A DNA stretch of 64,000 nt from Limnephilus marmoratus (taxonomy: Eukaryota; Arthropoda; Insecta; Trichoptera; Limnephilidae), in contig OU862922.1 in the NCBI GenBank assembly GCA_917880885.1, forward strand, positions 23,808,627 to 23,872,626, written 5' to 3'. Both the position numbers and the translations under genes were made by a program. Within the stretch, counting starts at the first letter, position 1, and each line of letters starts with the position of its first letter. The notes beneath the pieces are model-generated. The model saw nothing but the letters and a program-made list of their open reading frames with translations, had not been told where the DNA came from and did no database searches. Below, one piece after another: positions 10,573 through 21,915 of this stretch.

Positions 10573-12357
10573 CTGAAACAAAATTCATTACAAACTTTAA
10601 AATATGCATTTTTGTGTTGCATGCTCCATACAATCCCGCTGGAATAAACACTTCCCCCCATACTTGTATTTTTTTGTGGAGTGGAGACGGTTAGCGTATA
10701 GTTCCCGTGAGCACTTAGGATTATAGGCCGTTGTGCTATCTCCAATTTTACCTCATTCCTGGGGAAGGAATGGGGGGGGGGGGGGAATGTAAGGTTTAAA
10801 AACTTTTTTGCATTTTTTATTTTTATTCTGAATGTACAACATTTTGAGAGTATTGTGTCAAAATTTCAAGTAAATCGGAGCAAAACTAACCAATTTTTTA
10901 TTTTTATTCTGAATATACAACATGTTGACAGTATTGTCAAAATTTCAAGTAAATCGGAGCAAAACTAACTAAGATACAGCGTTTCAACCGACGCGACGAT
11001 TCGAGTATATTTCGATTATAAAAAAATTGAAATCGATTTTCTGGCAAGCAACATTTTTGAAGTTCGTGAACATCATAACTCAAAATCTGCTTTTCCTTTT
11101 GAAATTTTGTAACTATTTCTTCACACAAATCAACAGGTAGTCAGGGGGAGTTTTTTTACCATTTTTTTCCATTTTGTAATAACAAATTCATCGAAATTTT
11201 TTAGTGAAAATCGCGTTTTTCACTTCAAAATGCTGCCAAAAAATTAAAAATAAAATCGAAAAAAAACTCCCTGACTACCTAGGAAAACATATCACCTTTT
11301 AAACGCATTTCGAATTTTTTGTGTCGATTTTCTTTTTTCGAGGCGATTCGCTCTCACGTCTTATTTATTGATATTTTTAAATGAATTTTTTTTTCAAAGA
11401 TAATTCAGATGTTATACAATTAACGTGTATATGAAATAAATAAACCAACATTATTCATTTCTCCAAAAAAAATTCACGAAAACATGGCTTTTTTCGCTTT
11501 TAAAACCTTACCCCCCCCCCCTTAATGGTTTGCCTTACTCCCGATTAATTCTTTTAAATTTACTTTACAGTTTAGATATTTATTTATTTGATGATTCACG
11601 TTTAATTGCAGCACAATAGACATTACACGAAGTTAATTCAAGGAGAAATGATACAATATAGGATTAAAAGAAAATTACAGCTGCACAAACGGCTCAAAAA
11701 CAATAAAGAGTTTAATGTCAAGACAGGAAGAAGGTTTAGGTGCGACTTCTGCCACATAAATACAAAATACTTGGATTACTTACGTAATGGCTGACAAAAA
11801 TCATTGAGACTTGCACCAAAATCAAGGCGTTGGCGCTGACTTGATTTGACAAATTTCAAGTCAAGTCATTCTTGACATTGGTGAATTGGTATCCATAATT
11901 TGTAGAATGTTGATTGCGGAAAAGCTATCCATTATTTACGAGTCTACGGGAAGGGATGTTGATAGGGATGAGTTACAACACAGTAGTTGAATCAAACACA
12001 CCGTTAATAATTTTTCAAATGCGAGATGAGATCAAAGTGTTTTCTATGTTTTTTTCAAAGAAGAAAAATTGAATTTTACTTCAAGCTCATCATACGAGTA
12101 TTCCAAGCAGTTGCCGTTAAGAAGCGATGCTGCACGGATACGACATGATGTGAACGACATAAATATGGAATATATATTTTTTTATCATTTTTAAAAACAT
12201 TAAATATGAAAAAACGAAACCTTTAAAAATAACACAGTGAGTGATACCGTGTGAAGTTACTTCAGTTACATTGCGAAGCGGGTAATGACGAGCAGGTCAC
12301 TATCAGCGAAGTAAACTCGAAGAAAATCAAAATTAATAGATAAAAATAGTGACTCAC
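10573..12357 (-). other. Ino80 intron, 1.8 kb
   Basis: GT-AG intron between the second and third recognised exons. Its centre is an element bounded by a G-run and a C-run (10772-11521). The rest, 11522-12357, is AT-rich. It includes a short unassigned reading frame near 11606-11794 that I do not consider a gene. Confidence 0.85.
10772..11521. mobile_element. Element bounded by a G14 run and a C11 run
   Basis: The left end is 14 G then aatgTAAGGTTTAAAA; the right end is TTTTAAAACCTTA then 11 C, so the termini are inverted. A 78-base unit is tandemly duplicated near 10840-10975. An inner pair ggtagtcagggggagttttt and aaaaactccctgactacc forms a second inverted repeat. It lies in the small Ino80 intron. 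No coding, family unknown. Confidence 0.55.
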
Positions 12358-12460
12358 ATTTATGCTCTATTTCTTCATCATCCAACAGCAGCGAGACTAC
12401 CTCCTTAGGTTTGAGTGTGTCGGGTTTGAAGTGACCACCGCTGATGACCATTCTCTGGAT
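12358..12460 (-). CDS. Ino80: Ino80, next exon (post-helicase segment)
   Basis: The exon encodes IQRMVISGGHFKPDTLKPKE followed by VVSLLLDDEEIEHK, a segment nearly invariant in animal INO80 just after the helicase lobe. It continues directly from the upstream exon, giving REKSE-IQRMVISGG across the junction. The acceptor is tccttcacag ending at 12461. The donor gtgagt follows base 12358 and leaves one base, T, for the next codon. The length is 103 nt (34 codons plus 1), which fits the phase of the next exon. The intron upstream of it is 12,357 bp. An apparent start codon inside the exon is only the internal Met of this segment; translation does not begin here. Confidence 0.96.
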
Positions 12461-13094
12461 CTGTGAAGGACAAAAATAATTCTTTAATTATACCAACTTA
12501 TAACGACTATTATAACAACTCAAAACACAATTCACAGGAAGCAAATACATTGTCGTATATTATTATTGTTAGTATATGAACTTGCAGATTTTTAAAAAAG
12601 CTGTAAAGCATTAAAAATCGAATAACTAATCTGCGTTTATTACAGAATTAATAAATTTATTAAGAAGAACGGCTACGCGACCATTTTCGTACAAAACTTA
12701 TATTTTGATTTGAGGCCAAAACACTTAGGCAAAACCAAAGATATTCAAATACAGAAGAGATATGCTATGGTGTCCGCGCAACTGTCGCCGGACTACGCGC
12801 TAATAATTAGCGTAGTTTTCATACAAAAGAATTTGTTCATTTCGTTGATTTTTTGAAAATGTGCATTAATATTGGTTAACAATATATTTTGAATAAGGAA
12901 AGAATTCGTTCATTTAGTTTAACGTTCGTTTGGTTTATTCATTAATTATTTGTTCTTTTAGTTTATTTGTTAATTGGTAAACATTGTCGGCGACACCCGG
13001 AAGCGCAGACCCACATAGTAAAACAGCAGATAGCACATCTATTTGGGCAAAACGAATAATTCTTTTGTGAAATTTGAAAAAATTAAGAAAGAAT

Positions 13095-13395
13095 GAGAGC
13101 GTTTGAAAATTTGTTTTTGGGGTGTTTTGCCGTGTTGCGCTACCTCCTTCTTTAGCCAACGTTTCGGACAGCGTTGCAGTGTCCATCATCAGGGCAGATC
13201 CGGCAGATCCGGTACATATCTACCGGATCTGCCCTGATGATGGACACTGCAACGCTGTCCGAAACGTTGGCTAAACGTTGTTGATATGTACCGGATCTGC
13301 GGGATCTGCCCTGATGATGGACACTGCAACGCTGTCCGAAACGTTGGCTAAAGAAGGAGGTAGCGCAACACGGCATAACACCCCAAAAACAAACA
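13095..13395. repeat. Palindrome of three Penelope-type terminal repeat copies with hammerhead-like core
   Basis: One inverted copy (core 13161-13192) and two direct copies (13234-13265, 13311-13342) share CTGATGATGGACACTGCAAC, then GCTGTCC-GAAAC-GTTGGC. The outer arms gtgttttgccgtgttgcgct and agcgcaacacggcataacac fold back on each other. The CTGATGA-stem-GAAAC layout resembles terminal repeats of Penelope-like elements and a hammerhead ribozyme core with one extra base. Frames reported here arise by chance. Confidence 0.7.
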
Positions 13396-14229
13396 ACGAA
13401 AATATATTGGGCCGTGAAAATCTTAAAACGCATCCGAATGGCCCCTTACCTATCCAATATAATATTTTTTTACCTAAAATTATTTTTATTCTTAATTTGA
13501 AATGTTTATGTATTTCTATTGTTTAAAGTTTTCAGGGTTGATATTCACGAGTAAAGTCGGATTTCGCATGTAATCATAACATACCGTAATTTTGATGGGT
13601 CTGCTCTAATAAAATATCAACTCAATAAATAAAGAAAAAGAGCTCACCGGATTCGTGACTTTCTTTGCCACGTGTTTTCGTCGATTGATTAACAAAGCAA
13701 ATTTCAACCCTTACGACATCCAAACCCTCAATCACTAGCATCATTATTATATTAATCGGCAATCTTCCACCAAAAGCACTTCAGTCAAGATTGGGACCAC
13801 CCCTGATATACAAGTATCGAATTTGCCTATACCATATACCATGGCGATGTACCGTATCAGTCGTCGATATCATAATATACGCGGATATTGTTCGTGCAGT
13901 CTTTTGTTCGGCGTCCTTCACAAGGATGGAACCGAACACAAATAAAAGGAAGCAGATACAATCTCCTTCCACAGATCCCGGACAACGCAGTTCTAAGGAC
14001 TAAGGACAGACAGTAAGGACCTCCCTGTTAGCTTATCTATGATAGGGAACCGAAGGGTTTATTCAAACACGTCGAAAGTGTTAGAATGGCAAGTAAACTT
14101 CACCATTAAAAATCTTTTCATCAAAAAGAGCAATTGAAAACATGGGTCTTGTGTTGTTTTTTGACAGATACATGGATTCTGCAAACCTAACTCATGTTCG
14201 AAATAACGTTACGGACCTTGGTGAACGAA
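13396..14229. other. No recognisable feature (Ino80 intron)
   Basis: Short overlapping frames on both strands at 13781-14003 are not supported by any motif. Confidence 0.5.
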
Positions 14230-14550
14230 AAGTCCAGAAAAAAATCGAAATCGGAATCCACGCCTCTTTTTGGGAGGGGTTTAAAAATACTTCAGAAAAA
14301 GGTTTTTTTTACAGGATGATTTCGTAAAGGCCTGTAAAAAACATTTTATATGCATTGTTTATTGTAATAACGAAATTTAAAATTGATTTCGCAAGAATTT
14401 GAAAGACCAATAAAAATTATTACCGATATTTTTAAGGGCCAAGATACGAGTATGTCCTACACGCAGTATTTAATTGAAGCATTTATAATTCTTCTAAGCG
14501 ATCAAATTTTCAAAACAAAACAAAACAATTTTTATACATTTTTCCATTAT
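14230..14550 (-). repeat. Unclassified repeat E, copy 2
   Basis: gaaatcggaatccacgcctc, tttcgtaaaggcctgtaaaa, aagggccaagatacg and gtatttaattgaagcattta are inverted matches to 5300-6280. It is also adjacent to a B copy (14588). Confidence 0.45.
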
Positions 14551-14587
14551 TTCGCCTGACTTCATCTTAAAAGCCTTTGGTTGCCCT

Positions 14588-14835
14588 AATTTTTTGGGAG
14601 GTGGTATGGGTACATGTCTTGCACCCCAGTGTGAGGGATGGATTCATTTGTCCGTCACTCCTGGACACACTGACCCCCAGTTCCTAACCACCACTTTTTC
14701 CTTCCCAGAACTTCCTCTCCTTCGTTTCCTAAAAATACTCTCTACACAGCATCCCCAAAGATGACACAGGTCCTGAGGGGAATTATTTTCTTCATGTCCT
14801 CCTGTGTGGAGCCAATTATATTAAAATAATAATGT
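14588..14835 (+). mobile_element. SINE-like repeat B, 5'-truncated
   Basis: The plus strand has gtccgtcactcctggacaca, then the tail with acacagcatccccaaagatg and a degenerate hairpin (gtcctgagggg...ttcatgtcctcctgtgtgg). The head is missing. Confidence 0.7.
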
Positions 14836-15011
14836 ACAGAAAAAAGGTGTGTAAATTTAATAATGCCAGAGCTCACTGATGGAAATTTTTTTAGTGCTGA
14901 CGAATAATTTATAGAAAAATACGGGTTTTGTCTTGTTTGTTGGCAGAAAAACCCATATTTCAAAGCTCTGTAGTTAACGGTGGAAATGATAAGACGAATA
15001 GAAAGGTAAGA

Positions 15012-15075
15012 GTAGACCGCCACACAGCTCTGTCTTGGTACACACTTGCTTTAATCACATTCATGCATCATTATA
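15012..15075 (-). mobile_element. Short RTE-like 3' fragment
   Basis: The plus strand reads gaccgccacacagctctgtc and continues like the other copies (cttggtacacacttgct, then cattcatgcatcat). It is a degraded piece without the terminal hairpin. Confidence 0.5.
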
Positions 15076-15665
15076 TCGATCGTTCAGTTGATTAGTCAGA
15101 CGTCTCCAAATACTAAGTTTTGAGATAATGAGGAAAGCAATATTCGAATGCTCACCATCAATCAAAAAATATTTACACATGTCTTTGTATCACATATTAA
15201 ACATCCTATAAAATAACAAGGGGAAGCATAACGGTTCGTCATTAATTTTTCAAACAGCTCGTCTGCCACCTATTAAAATGTAACAATCAAACATGCACAG
15301 TAAATTTTAACTATCAAAGGGATCCCCATAGTAACCTAAACAAATAACAAAATAACAGCGCACGTCAAACAATTACTTAGCAACGCTTTGCTTTTCGTCT
15401 GGACCATAAACGTATAATAAATAATTTCATAACGCCAGAGCTTACCAATATATATAGCCTATAGTACTCGCAAATAATGTAGCTTTCTGTTAGTGAAAGA
15501 ATTTTTAAAATCCATTCAGTAGTTTTTGCGTGAAAGAGTAACAAACATACATACATCCAGATCCAATCTGAGGGGGACACATTTTTCATATAACTGCATA
15601 CTCAATTCAAATTTCGATTTATCGGAGATGTCTGACTAATCAACTGGACTATCGATGACGATATA
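15070..15665. repeat. Inverted-repeat element in the large Ino80 intron
   Basis: cagttgattagtcagacgtc at 15087 and gatgtctgactaatcaactg at 15632 form inverted ends of about 35-40 bases. A Helitron-like stretch (tagtttttgcgtgaaagagt, 15520) lies inside. Target duplication unclear. Possible MITE. Confidence 0.45.
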
Positions 15666-16269
15666 CCTAATCTGTTATTCCGACTCTTGAATAATGATAA
15701 TGACATTCTGTCGGCAAATGGAGCATAGAAGCCAGACAGCAGGTGTTTGGCTAAACGCATAAAAATAGTCGTAAAAACTACAAATTGCATTGTTTTCAAT
15801 AACCGCCTCACGATCCATGATGTCATTCAATTAAAACGGACGCACGAAAATAATTGTTAAACAAAAACTGGGTAAAAATAGCATCGAAACACGAAAAATC
15901 ATCGAGTGCATGTCGACGTCGACAAAACTGCATCCGGTAAATTGATGTTCCACAAGCGAATGGGCAGAAGAAATAATACAATGTTGGGCATTGTAAGAAA
16001 ACTACCGCACTACTGTCTCACCAACAATAGGCGGTCGTGTGGCACGACCAAGCCAACCTACCGCAAAGCCCTGATAATATTTTGACAGATCGTTACTACG
16101 AATGATGAATTAAGACGACTGTCAAAATATTTGACTAAACATAGGTGGTAATTAAATGAGGCACTTGCATTAATTTTTTTTTGGAAAATGATTAAAAAAA
16201 AATTTTTCTCGTATTAATTGTAATTTTTTGGGAATATGACGTTTTTAATACATAATAAATTAAAGTAAT
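15666..16269. other. No recognised gene (Ino80 intron)
   Basis: A minus-strand frame around 15826 (MDREAVIENN...) has no family I recognise. Confidence 0.4.
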
Positions 16270-16870
16270 TCTTATAAGTTTAAACAGTCAGGTCTATTTG
16301 TTCGATTTTCGGAACAAATCATAAAGGTCTCGTCGTTGTTTCCCTTACTATAATAATGGTTAGATATATGATATAAATTAAATTAGATTAATAAATAAGA
16401 AAGAACAAACACCACGCTTTATATTTAAATCTAAAAATTAACCACAAAATAATTCAATATACCTTTATGAAATCATTTCCCGCAGGAATTTTAATAAAAA
16501 ATTATGAAACTATTAATTAATTTTTTTTACATGGAACGACAAAAACATGAGTTGACGATAACGTTTATAATACACATGCGTATTAAAATATACATCTTTT
16601 ATTAAAGTTAGAAAAAACGTAATTATATGTTAATTTTTAATTATAAAATTAGAAAGCATCACCTTTTCAAGACTGTTTTTAGTTGTTCATTTGTTTTGAT
16701 TCCATTTATTTGGATTTCATTGCAAAACGGAATTATCTTTACCCTCTGACAAAATATTGTCCATGCCTGAGGGGTTAATATATTTTTCCTGTCCCAGCTG
16801 TCGGGAGAAATGTTGTCGAGTCCGAAAAAACGAATTATAGTATTTTTAAGCATGAATTTTAAAAAGAGTA
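16270..16870 (+). repeat. Unclassified repeat F, copy 1
   Basis: Shares, in order, tttgttcgattttcggaaca, ataaaggtct, gaaacgacaaaaacatgag and gataacgtttataatacaca with 26795-27360 (both plus). No recognisable coding; the minus frame 16659-16853 is not conserved. Confidence 0.5.
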
Positions 16871-17104
16871 TTCAAGATCGTTCAAATAAATCAAACAATA
16901 AATATATAGTTTAGTTTTCGTAAAAACAACGTTAAAAGTTAAAACCGCCAATAATCGTTAATTTTAAACGGCACATGTGAAAATTAAAAGATCAACACGT
17001 AACTAAAAAAATTCACATAAAAAATCGGGTCATTTCCATGTAGTGACAACACAAGCTAAAAACGTCGAATTGTTGTTGGAGACAAGTAACATAGTGGTAA
17101 ATAC

Positions 17105-17300
17105 TCCAAGTTTCACCCTGACGAAAGACCACAATTCATAAGCGAAACGTTGTTAAAAATGGCTTTTGACGTGTTTGGTGACCTGATCCGAAGAGCCACG
17201 TATTTCCCCACCTTCTTCTTCTGCACCTCCTCCCGATTATCTTAGCTTTTTAACGTACTTCAACCAAGGATGCCATTGCCCTACTGGCACCTTTAAAACT
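17105..17300 (+). repeat. Repeat family D copy with CTGACGA...GAAAC
   Basis: ccctgacgaaagaccacaat (CTGACGA at 17118-17124), gcgaaacgttgttaaaaatg (GAAAC at 17144-17148), then gcacctcctcccg and ggatgccattgccctac. It connects family D to the Penelope-like signature. Confidence 0.6.
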
Positions 17301-17601
17301 ACACATTAATAATTGGAGTTCAAGATGACAGATTTTTAAAATTCCGTAAAAATTACGAGTAAAAGCTAAAATCGACAATTTCACTGTCATTTTTAAATGT
17401 CACATGTCAAATTTCAATGGTCGTCCCGGTGCAGTGTGGCTGGCTAAATTTAATAGTGTGGAGTTTAATAAACACAAATAAAATGCCTAACAAATCAGGT
17501 CATTTCAATATCATAAAAAGTACATATTTTAAACGCGGTTTTATTTTCATATGCATGCAAGTGGCTCATTAAGAAGAAGGACAAATGCGAACGATCATGC
17601 T

Positions 17602-18056
17602 GATTCCAGACTCATGGCGAGAAGTCTCGGCGAGAAGTTCTCGCCGAGACTTCTCGCGAGAACAAGCACTTATCCACACTCTCATTGTTCTCACTCGTGA
17701 TCTGTTTCCCATCCGGTATGGACGGCATTACAGACGATATTCAAAATGCTGCAGGTTTGGCTCTGTGCGATAAATTGCAACTCTTGTTGATTGTTCCACA
17801 TTTCTAACACAAGGAAACAAAATTTTCGAAACAAAAACATAAATATAACGCACGTCTACTCTCAACCGCTCACTAAACAACATTCAGACAAAACGTGAGT
17901 GTAGTAGTCTTCTCGCTTCTCGCCCGAGAAATCCTTTGAAGCGGCCAAATTTACCGACAGTGATCCGAGAACAGGCGAGCCCGTGAAAGAGAATGCGAGA
18001 AACTCATCACATTCACGCTTCTCGGGTGTTCTCGGGGCTTCTCGCCGTGAGTCTGG
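17602..18056. mobile_element. Foldback element of GAGAAG-type repeats
   Basis: The ends CCAGACTCATGGCGAGAAG and CTTCTCGCCGTGAGTCTGG are inverted copies with one mismatch. Just inside the left end lies a perfect 41-base palindrome (17620-17660, tctcggcgagaagttctcgc at its centre). Further gagaag/cttctc units occur near the right end. No clear target duplication, no coding. Confidence 0.65.
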
Positions 18057-18589
18057 AGGGGCTATTATAGGTGATAACCGCTCTGTTGGGTCCCGTTTGA
18101 TGTTTCATCTCCGCTTATTTAGAATTCAGGGCTCGAATTTGGGGACAATAGAACGCGGCACGGGACTCGACCACTTGAAGCCTCATTGAAATGAGGTAAG
18201 GACAAAGCCGCCGCTAGTAAAATGCTTAAAAAATCTCGATAGCAGGTGCAATGTTCGAATCAGATGGGATACAATCTAGCCAGATGCCACTAAACGTGCC
18301 TTACCGACTGTCTTTTGTCTTAAGCCGACGATTTTATTGACCCATCCAAAATCGCCGGCGATTCGTTCCGCTGGCATAATAAAATAATACTGCGTTGACC
18401 GTCTACAAAAAGCAATCACATTCTTTAAAATAAAGAAGAGCAAAAGTACAAAAAATGGTGTAGATTTAAAGGTTTAACGGCCGTCCGCACTAGCAGCTAC
18501 CTAGCAAATTCAACATTTTCACTTTTTTAATTTTTTATAACTATACATTTATTATTTTTTTACATTTTTATATGAATATATATTTATTT
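18057..18589. other. No recognisable feature (Ino80 intron)
   Basis: Includes a GC-richer stretch (18130-18370) that might be an old repeat; I cannot place it. Confidence 0.4.
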
Positions 18590-19418
18590 TTATATATATT
18601 AGGTGTTACATAAAATAGAAAGTATATTTGTAGTCCTTCTCACTAGGAGAGCCTGTGCTGAGGGGGACTATTCTTTGGATAAGTTTTCAGCGACTTCTAT
18701 GGTTTAACTTCATTGTTTGGATAAGGTTTTCCAGAAACTTCTATGACGATGTTTTAAGTATACCAGTAAGTTCATTTTCCGATAGTTCCTTCAGCCAACA
18801 TTTAATGTCCTTAATGTAGCTATTTTTTGTTTCAATTTGTTTGATACTAAGTGGGAGTTTGTTATATAACTTTACTGCTAAAAATTCAGAACTTCTTTGT
18901 CCAAATGAAGAGTTACACTTTGGTATATTAAGTATGTCTGTTTGTTTGGCTCTGGTTTTATGAGCATGTGAGGTGTCTGCCTCTGCATCATTTTTGTGGT
19001 GATGCACTAGATTGTTTTTGGCATATATTTTCTGTATTGTTGGAACATCAAACTGTTTAAAAATTTCTGTTGTTGACGTCCTTATGGGGACCTTTAGTAT
19101 GGCCTTTATGATGCAAGTCTGAGTATCTTAAGTTGTTTTATGTGATTAGATGGTGCTGAGCCCCATCCTATTACTCCATAATCCAATCGAGAGTGGCATA
19201 AAGCATAATAAGCTCTCTTTGAATCCCTCATTGACAAGATGTTTCTTAATTTTATGAAGAAGTAGATCAGTTTTGTTAGCTTTTTTGAGGTAAGATCAAT
19301 GTGTGAATTCCACTGTAGTTTTTCATCAATTTCAATCCCAAGATATTTAATACTTTTTGTTTGGGTTATAGAAAAGTATTTTGACATTCATGTATTTTGA
19401 GGGTATGCTCATTAATAA
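18590..19418 (-). pseudogene. LINE remnant: RT C-terminal part of a relative of the 32-36 kb element
   Basis: On the minus strand, 19387-19106 encodes IKYLGIEIDEKLQWNSHIDL and YYALCHSRLDYGVIGWG. The 32-36 kb ORF2 has the same order, IKYLGIIIDHNLKW... YFALCQSIIEYGIIVWGG. After a frame break near 19090, 19007-18741 continues with NSSFGQRSSEFLAVKLYNKL. A 3' UTR follows with a hairpin at about 18635-18660. The 5' side ends abruptly at about 19418, where the tail of the next element begins. Confidence 0.85.
18636..18662 (-). promoter_or_regulatory. 3' hairpin of the 18.6-kb LINE remnant
   Basis: On the minus strand CTCAgcaCAGG...CCTAgTGAG can fold with CTCA/TGAG and AGG/CCT stems. It occupies the same place relative to the ORF2 end as the hairpins at 32000-32028 and 19602-19625, but with different bases. 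Confidence 0.5.
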
Positions 19419-20640
19419 TAATATATCTTTATTGAATGAAATTTGCAAGACTATAACTAAAAAGTACATATACAGTGTTATGTTTACAGTGGTTTAAAAT
19501 TACATAAGTACAATAGGATATCAACAGAAAAAATATATAAATATGAACAGTAGATAAATGAAAAATATAAAATAGTTATAAATTTTGGTTTTTCAGTAAT
19601 CTGCCTCACTAGGCTAGCCTGTGTTGAGGCATTCATTGGTTGTCCTCTTTTGTTTTTGAGAAAGTTAGATATTTAGTTTTGTTAACACTTAATGTAAGGG
19701 AGTTTACTTTTAGCCAGTTTTGAAGTACAGCCAGGCCATGTTCCGCCTCCTTGTAGGTTCTTGTCCAATCTTGGTCGTGGAATATAATAATGGATGTTTC
19801 GTAAAAGATGTGGGAATCTCATCAATGTTTAATACTTTAATGTTTTTGTCTTTATGCGAGGCTTTAGTATTTGTAATTTCATTTATGATCTGCCAGAGTT
19901 TACGGGAATCATTATTACATTCATCAATTTTGTTTTTATAGAATGTTTCTTTAGCATACGAAACATATAACATCGAAGTGTATGGACATCATAAGGGTTG
20001 ATTTTTACTTTTCGGTGCGGTTCATCTCTTTTTCTGATTGAGTTTAAAAAATTCTGACTGATCAATGGTTAAATGTGAATATTTTTATGAGATACCTTTT
20101 TTATCTGTGGTTTTGATGTTTGATAGAATACTGTGCTGTATAATTTCTATAAAATAACTCCAAGCAGTATCAGTATCATCTTTTTCCAGAAGGCCGGTCC
20201 AGTCATTCATTGTTAACCCCCTTTTGACGTTTTCCCAATTTGTTTCAGACTTCGTTAGGAGTGATTTTGTATTTTGGTTTACATAAGAATTATTTTTGTT
20301 ATAGATAGAATTATTGTGTAATGGTCTGTCAGTGTAGTGGTATAAATAATGGCTTGAGTTTTTTACTAGTTTTACTAAAGATATGACCAATGAAAGTTTT
20401 GCTTTCATTAAATACACGTGTAGGGTCCTCAATTAGGCTTTTATATCCATGGTATGCAAGTGTCTGCATGTAATCATATTTTTTTGGGTGGCCATTTTCA
20501 AGTATATCAACATTTATATCACCGATAATAAATAAATCCTTAGTGTTTTTTAGTAAACTCAGTTCAAAGGATAAGGAGTTTAGAAATGGCTCCAGATTTT
20601 TTGTAGATGGATGGATGGATTTTTGTAGATTACTTGTACA
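19419..20640 (-). mobile_element. Internally deleted LINE of the same family, inserted in the 18.6-kb remnant
   Basis: Read on the minus strand, the region starts within the endonuclease (frame with IIGDINVDIL, then HYTDHYTIIL near 20330), passes through the linker (YAKETFYKNKIDECNN, near 19973) and then jumps to the end of the RT palm (NSLTLSVNKTKYLTF, near 19680). The RT core and the C-terminal domain are missing. It retains the 3' UTR with a hairpin and an AATAAA, and ends in ATTATT repeats at 19419-19435. Several frameshifts are present. The tail abuts the interrupted coding sequence of the neighbouring remnant, so it was inserted later. Confidence 0.75.
19602..19631 (-). promoter_or_regulatory. 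3' hairpin of the deleted LINE
   Basis: On the minus strand GCCTCA pairs with TGAGGC, with an inner palindrome AGGCTAGCCT. It is the best-paired of the three related hairpins. Confidence 0.6.
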
Positions 20641-21599
20641 TATTCTGTTTAAATGTTTGTACCAGGATATCTAGCATGATCGATCGATACAACCCTATAT
20701 CAATATGATATTGATCAAATCCATCATCTACGGCCAGTTATCAATATTTTGCAAGCATGGTCTATTCCGACCGTCGATTGATAAATTTTAACGCGGCCTC
20801 CCTAGTATCAGATAAGTTACGGTTAACAATCAACAGTCGTTCGTTGTGCAAAATTACTGACTTGTTTAATGAATGTACTGAATTAACGAAGCTCTGAGAA
20901 ATTAAATAAGTCGTATACGCGATCCATAGATTTAAATAGTGCGTCTAAGACAATCAATTTATTCCGTTCGATCTTTTGAATAAAGACCTCATAAACTAAT
21001 TAACTCCCGTTTAGTATCAAAAAGTAAATGCGGACTGCCAATGCATATTTAGGTTAGTTTTTCAATTCAAAATTGTCAATTTATTAATATTTTAACGTAA
21101 TTGCTTGGCGTTTGACATTCCGTAGTGTCATTCATAGAAAATACCTTCAGTGTTGCCAGCGTTTATCGATTTCTTATCTATTCCCTACCAATATCGGCTC
21201 GGCTGTCAACGGTAAACGGTGCTAGAGAAATCGATATAAAATCATCGGAAGTTACGCCTATCGATTCGATATTGTAAAGTTAACGATTTCGCCGTGCTAG
21301 AGCCCCTGTACATAATAATATGATAACATTGCAGATATTTTTATAATATCTAATTATTATCGTTCATACAATGAGTATGTTGTGTTAAAAACCTTGTAAG
21401 CTTTCGTAAATTTCAGACAGTGTTTATAAATGTACCTACAATATTGCATAGCGCTAGGCGCCTACAAAGTGGGTACCTGATTTTCAAAATTAATTAGAAT
21501 ATATTTATTCCTTCCCGCGGCCATTTTTATTGGTCAAGCTGACATAAAGGCCCGCAACCCGGATTTGTACTGATTGATTACATATTCCCTTAAACACGT
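20641..21599. other. Possible old MITE, unclear
   Basis: atatctagcatgatcgatcg at about 20668 and cgccgtgctagagcccctgt at about 21290 could be remnants of inverted ends, with several atcgat motifs between. Too weak to call firmly. Confidence 0.25.
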
Positions 21600-21915
21600 A
21601 AGTTTTAAAGCTCTTAAAAAATATAATATGTTATTCTTGAAGATAATATCTAGACTTTGCCCGCGCCGAAACGCAAATTATATAAAATTCCCCCGATAAA
21701 AAAAAATCGCAAAGTATGCTCCAAAAATTATTATTAACACATTTGTTTCAGTTATTTTAGAAGTTATATGTATGAAAAAATTCACAGTGTTTCATTAAAT
21801 GCTGTTTAAGATAATGCCCGCGAGATTTTTGCTCTATTTTAAACGAGTCGTGTTTTATTAAACATTTTCGCAATTTTCGCATCGATTTTGTCGCTGTAAA
21901 TGTTAGCGCTCTTCT
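21600..21915 (+). repeat. Unclassified repeat G, copy 1
   Basis: Contains gcgccgaaacgcaaattata and aaacgagtcgtgttttatta, which reappear inverted at 27540-27845. No coding. Confidence 0.55.

Noticed and set aside
13152..13526. Frames with DTATLSETLAKEGG on both strands
   Set aside because: They arise from the palindromic Penelope-type repeat and have no independent support.
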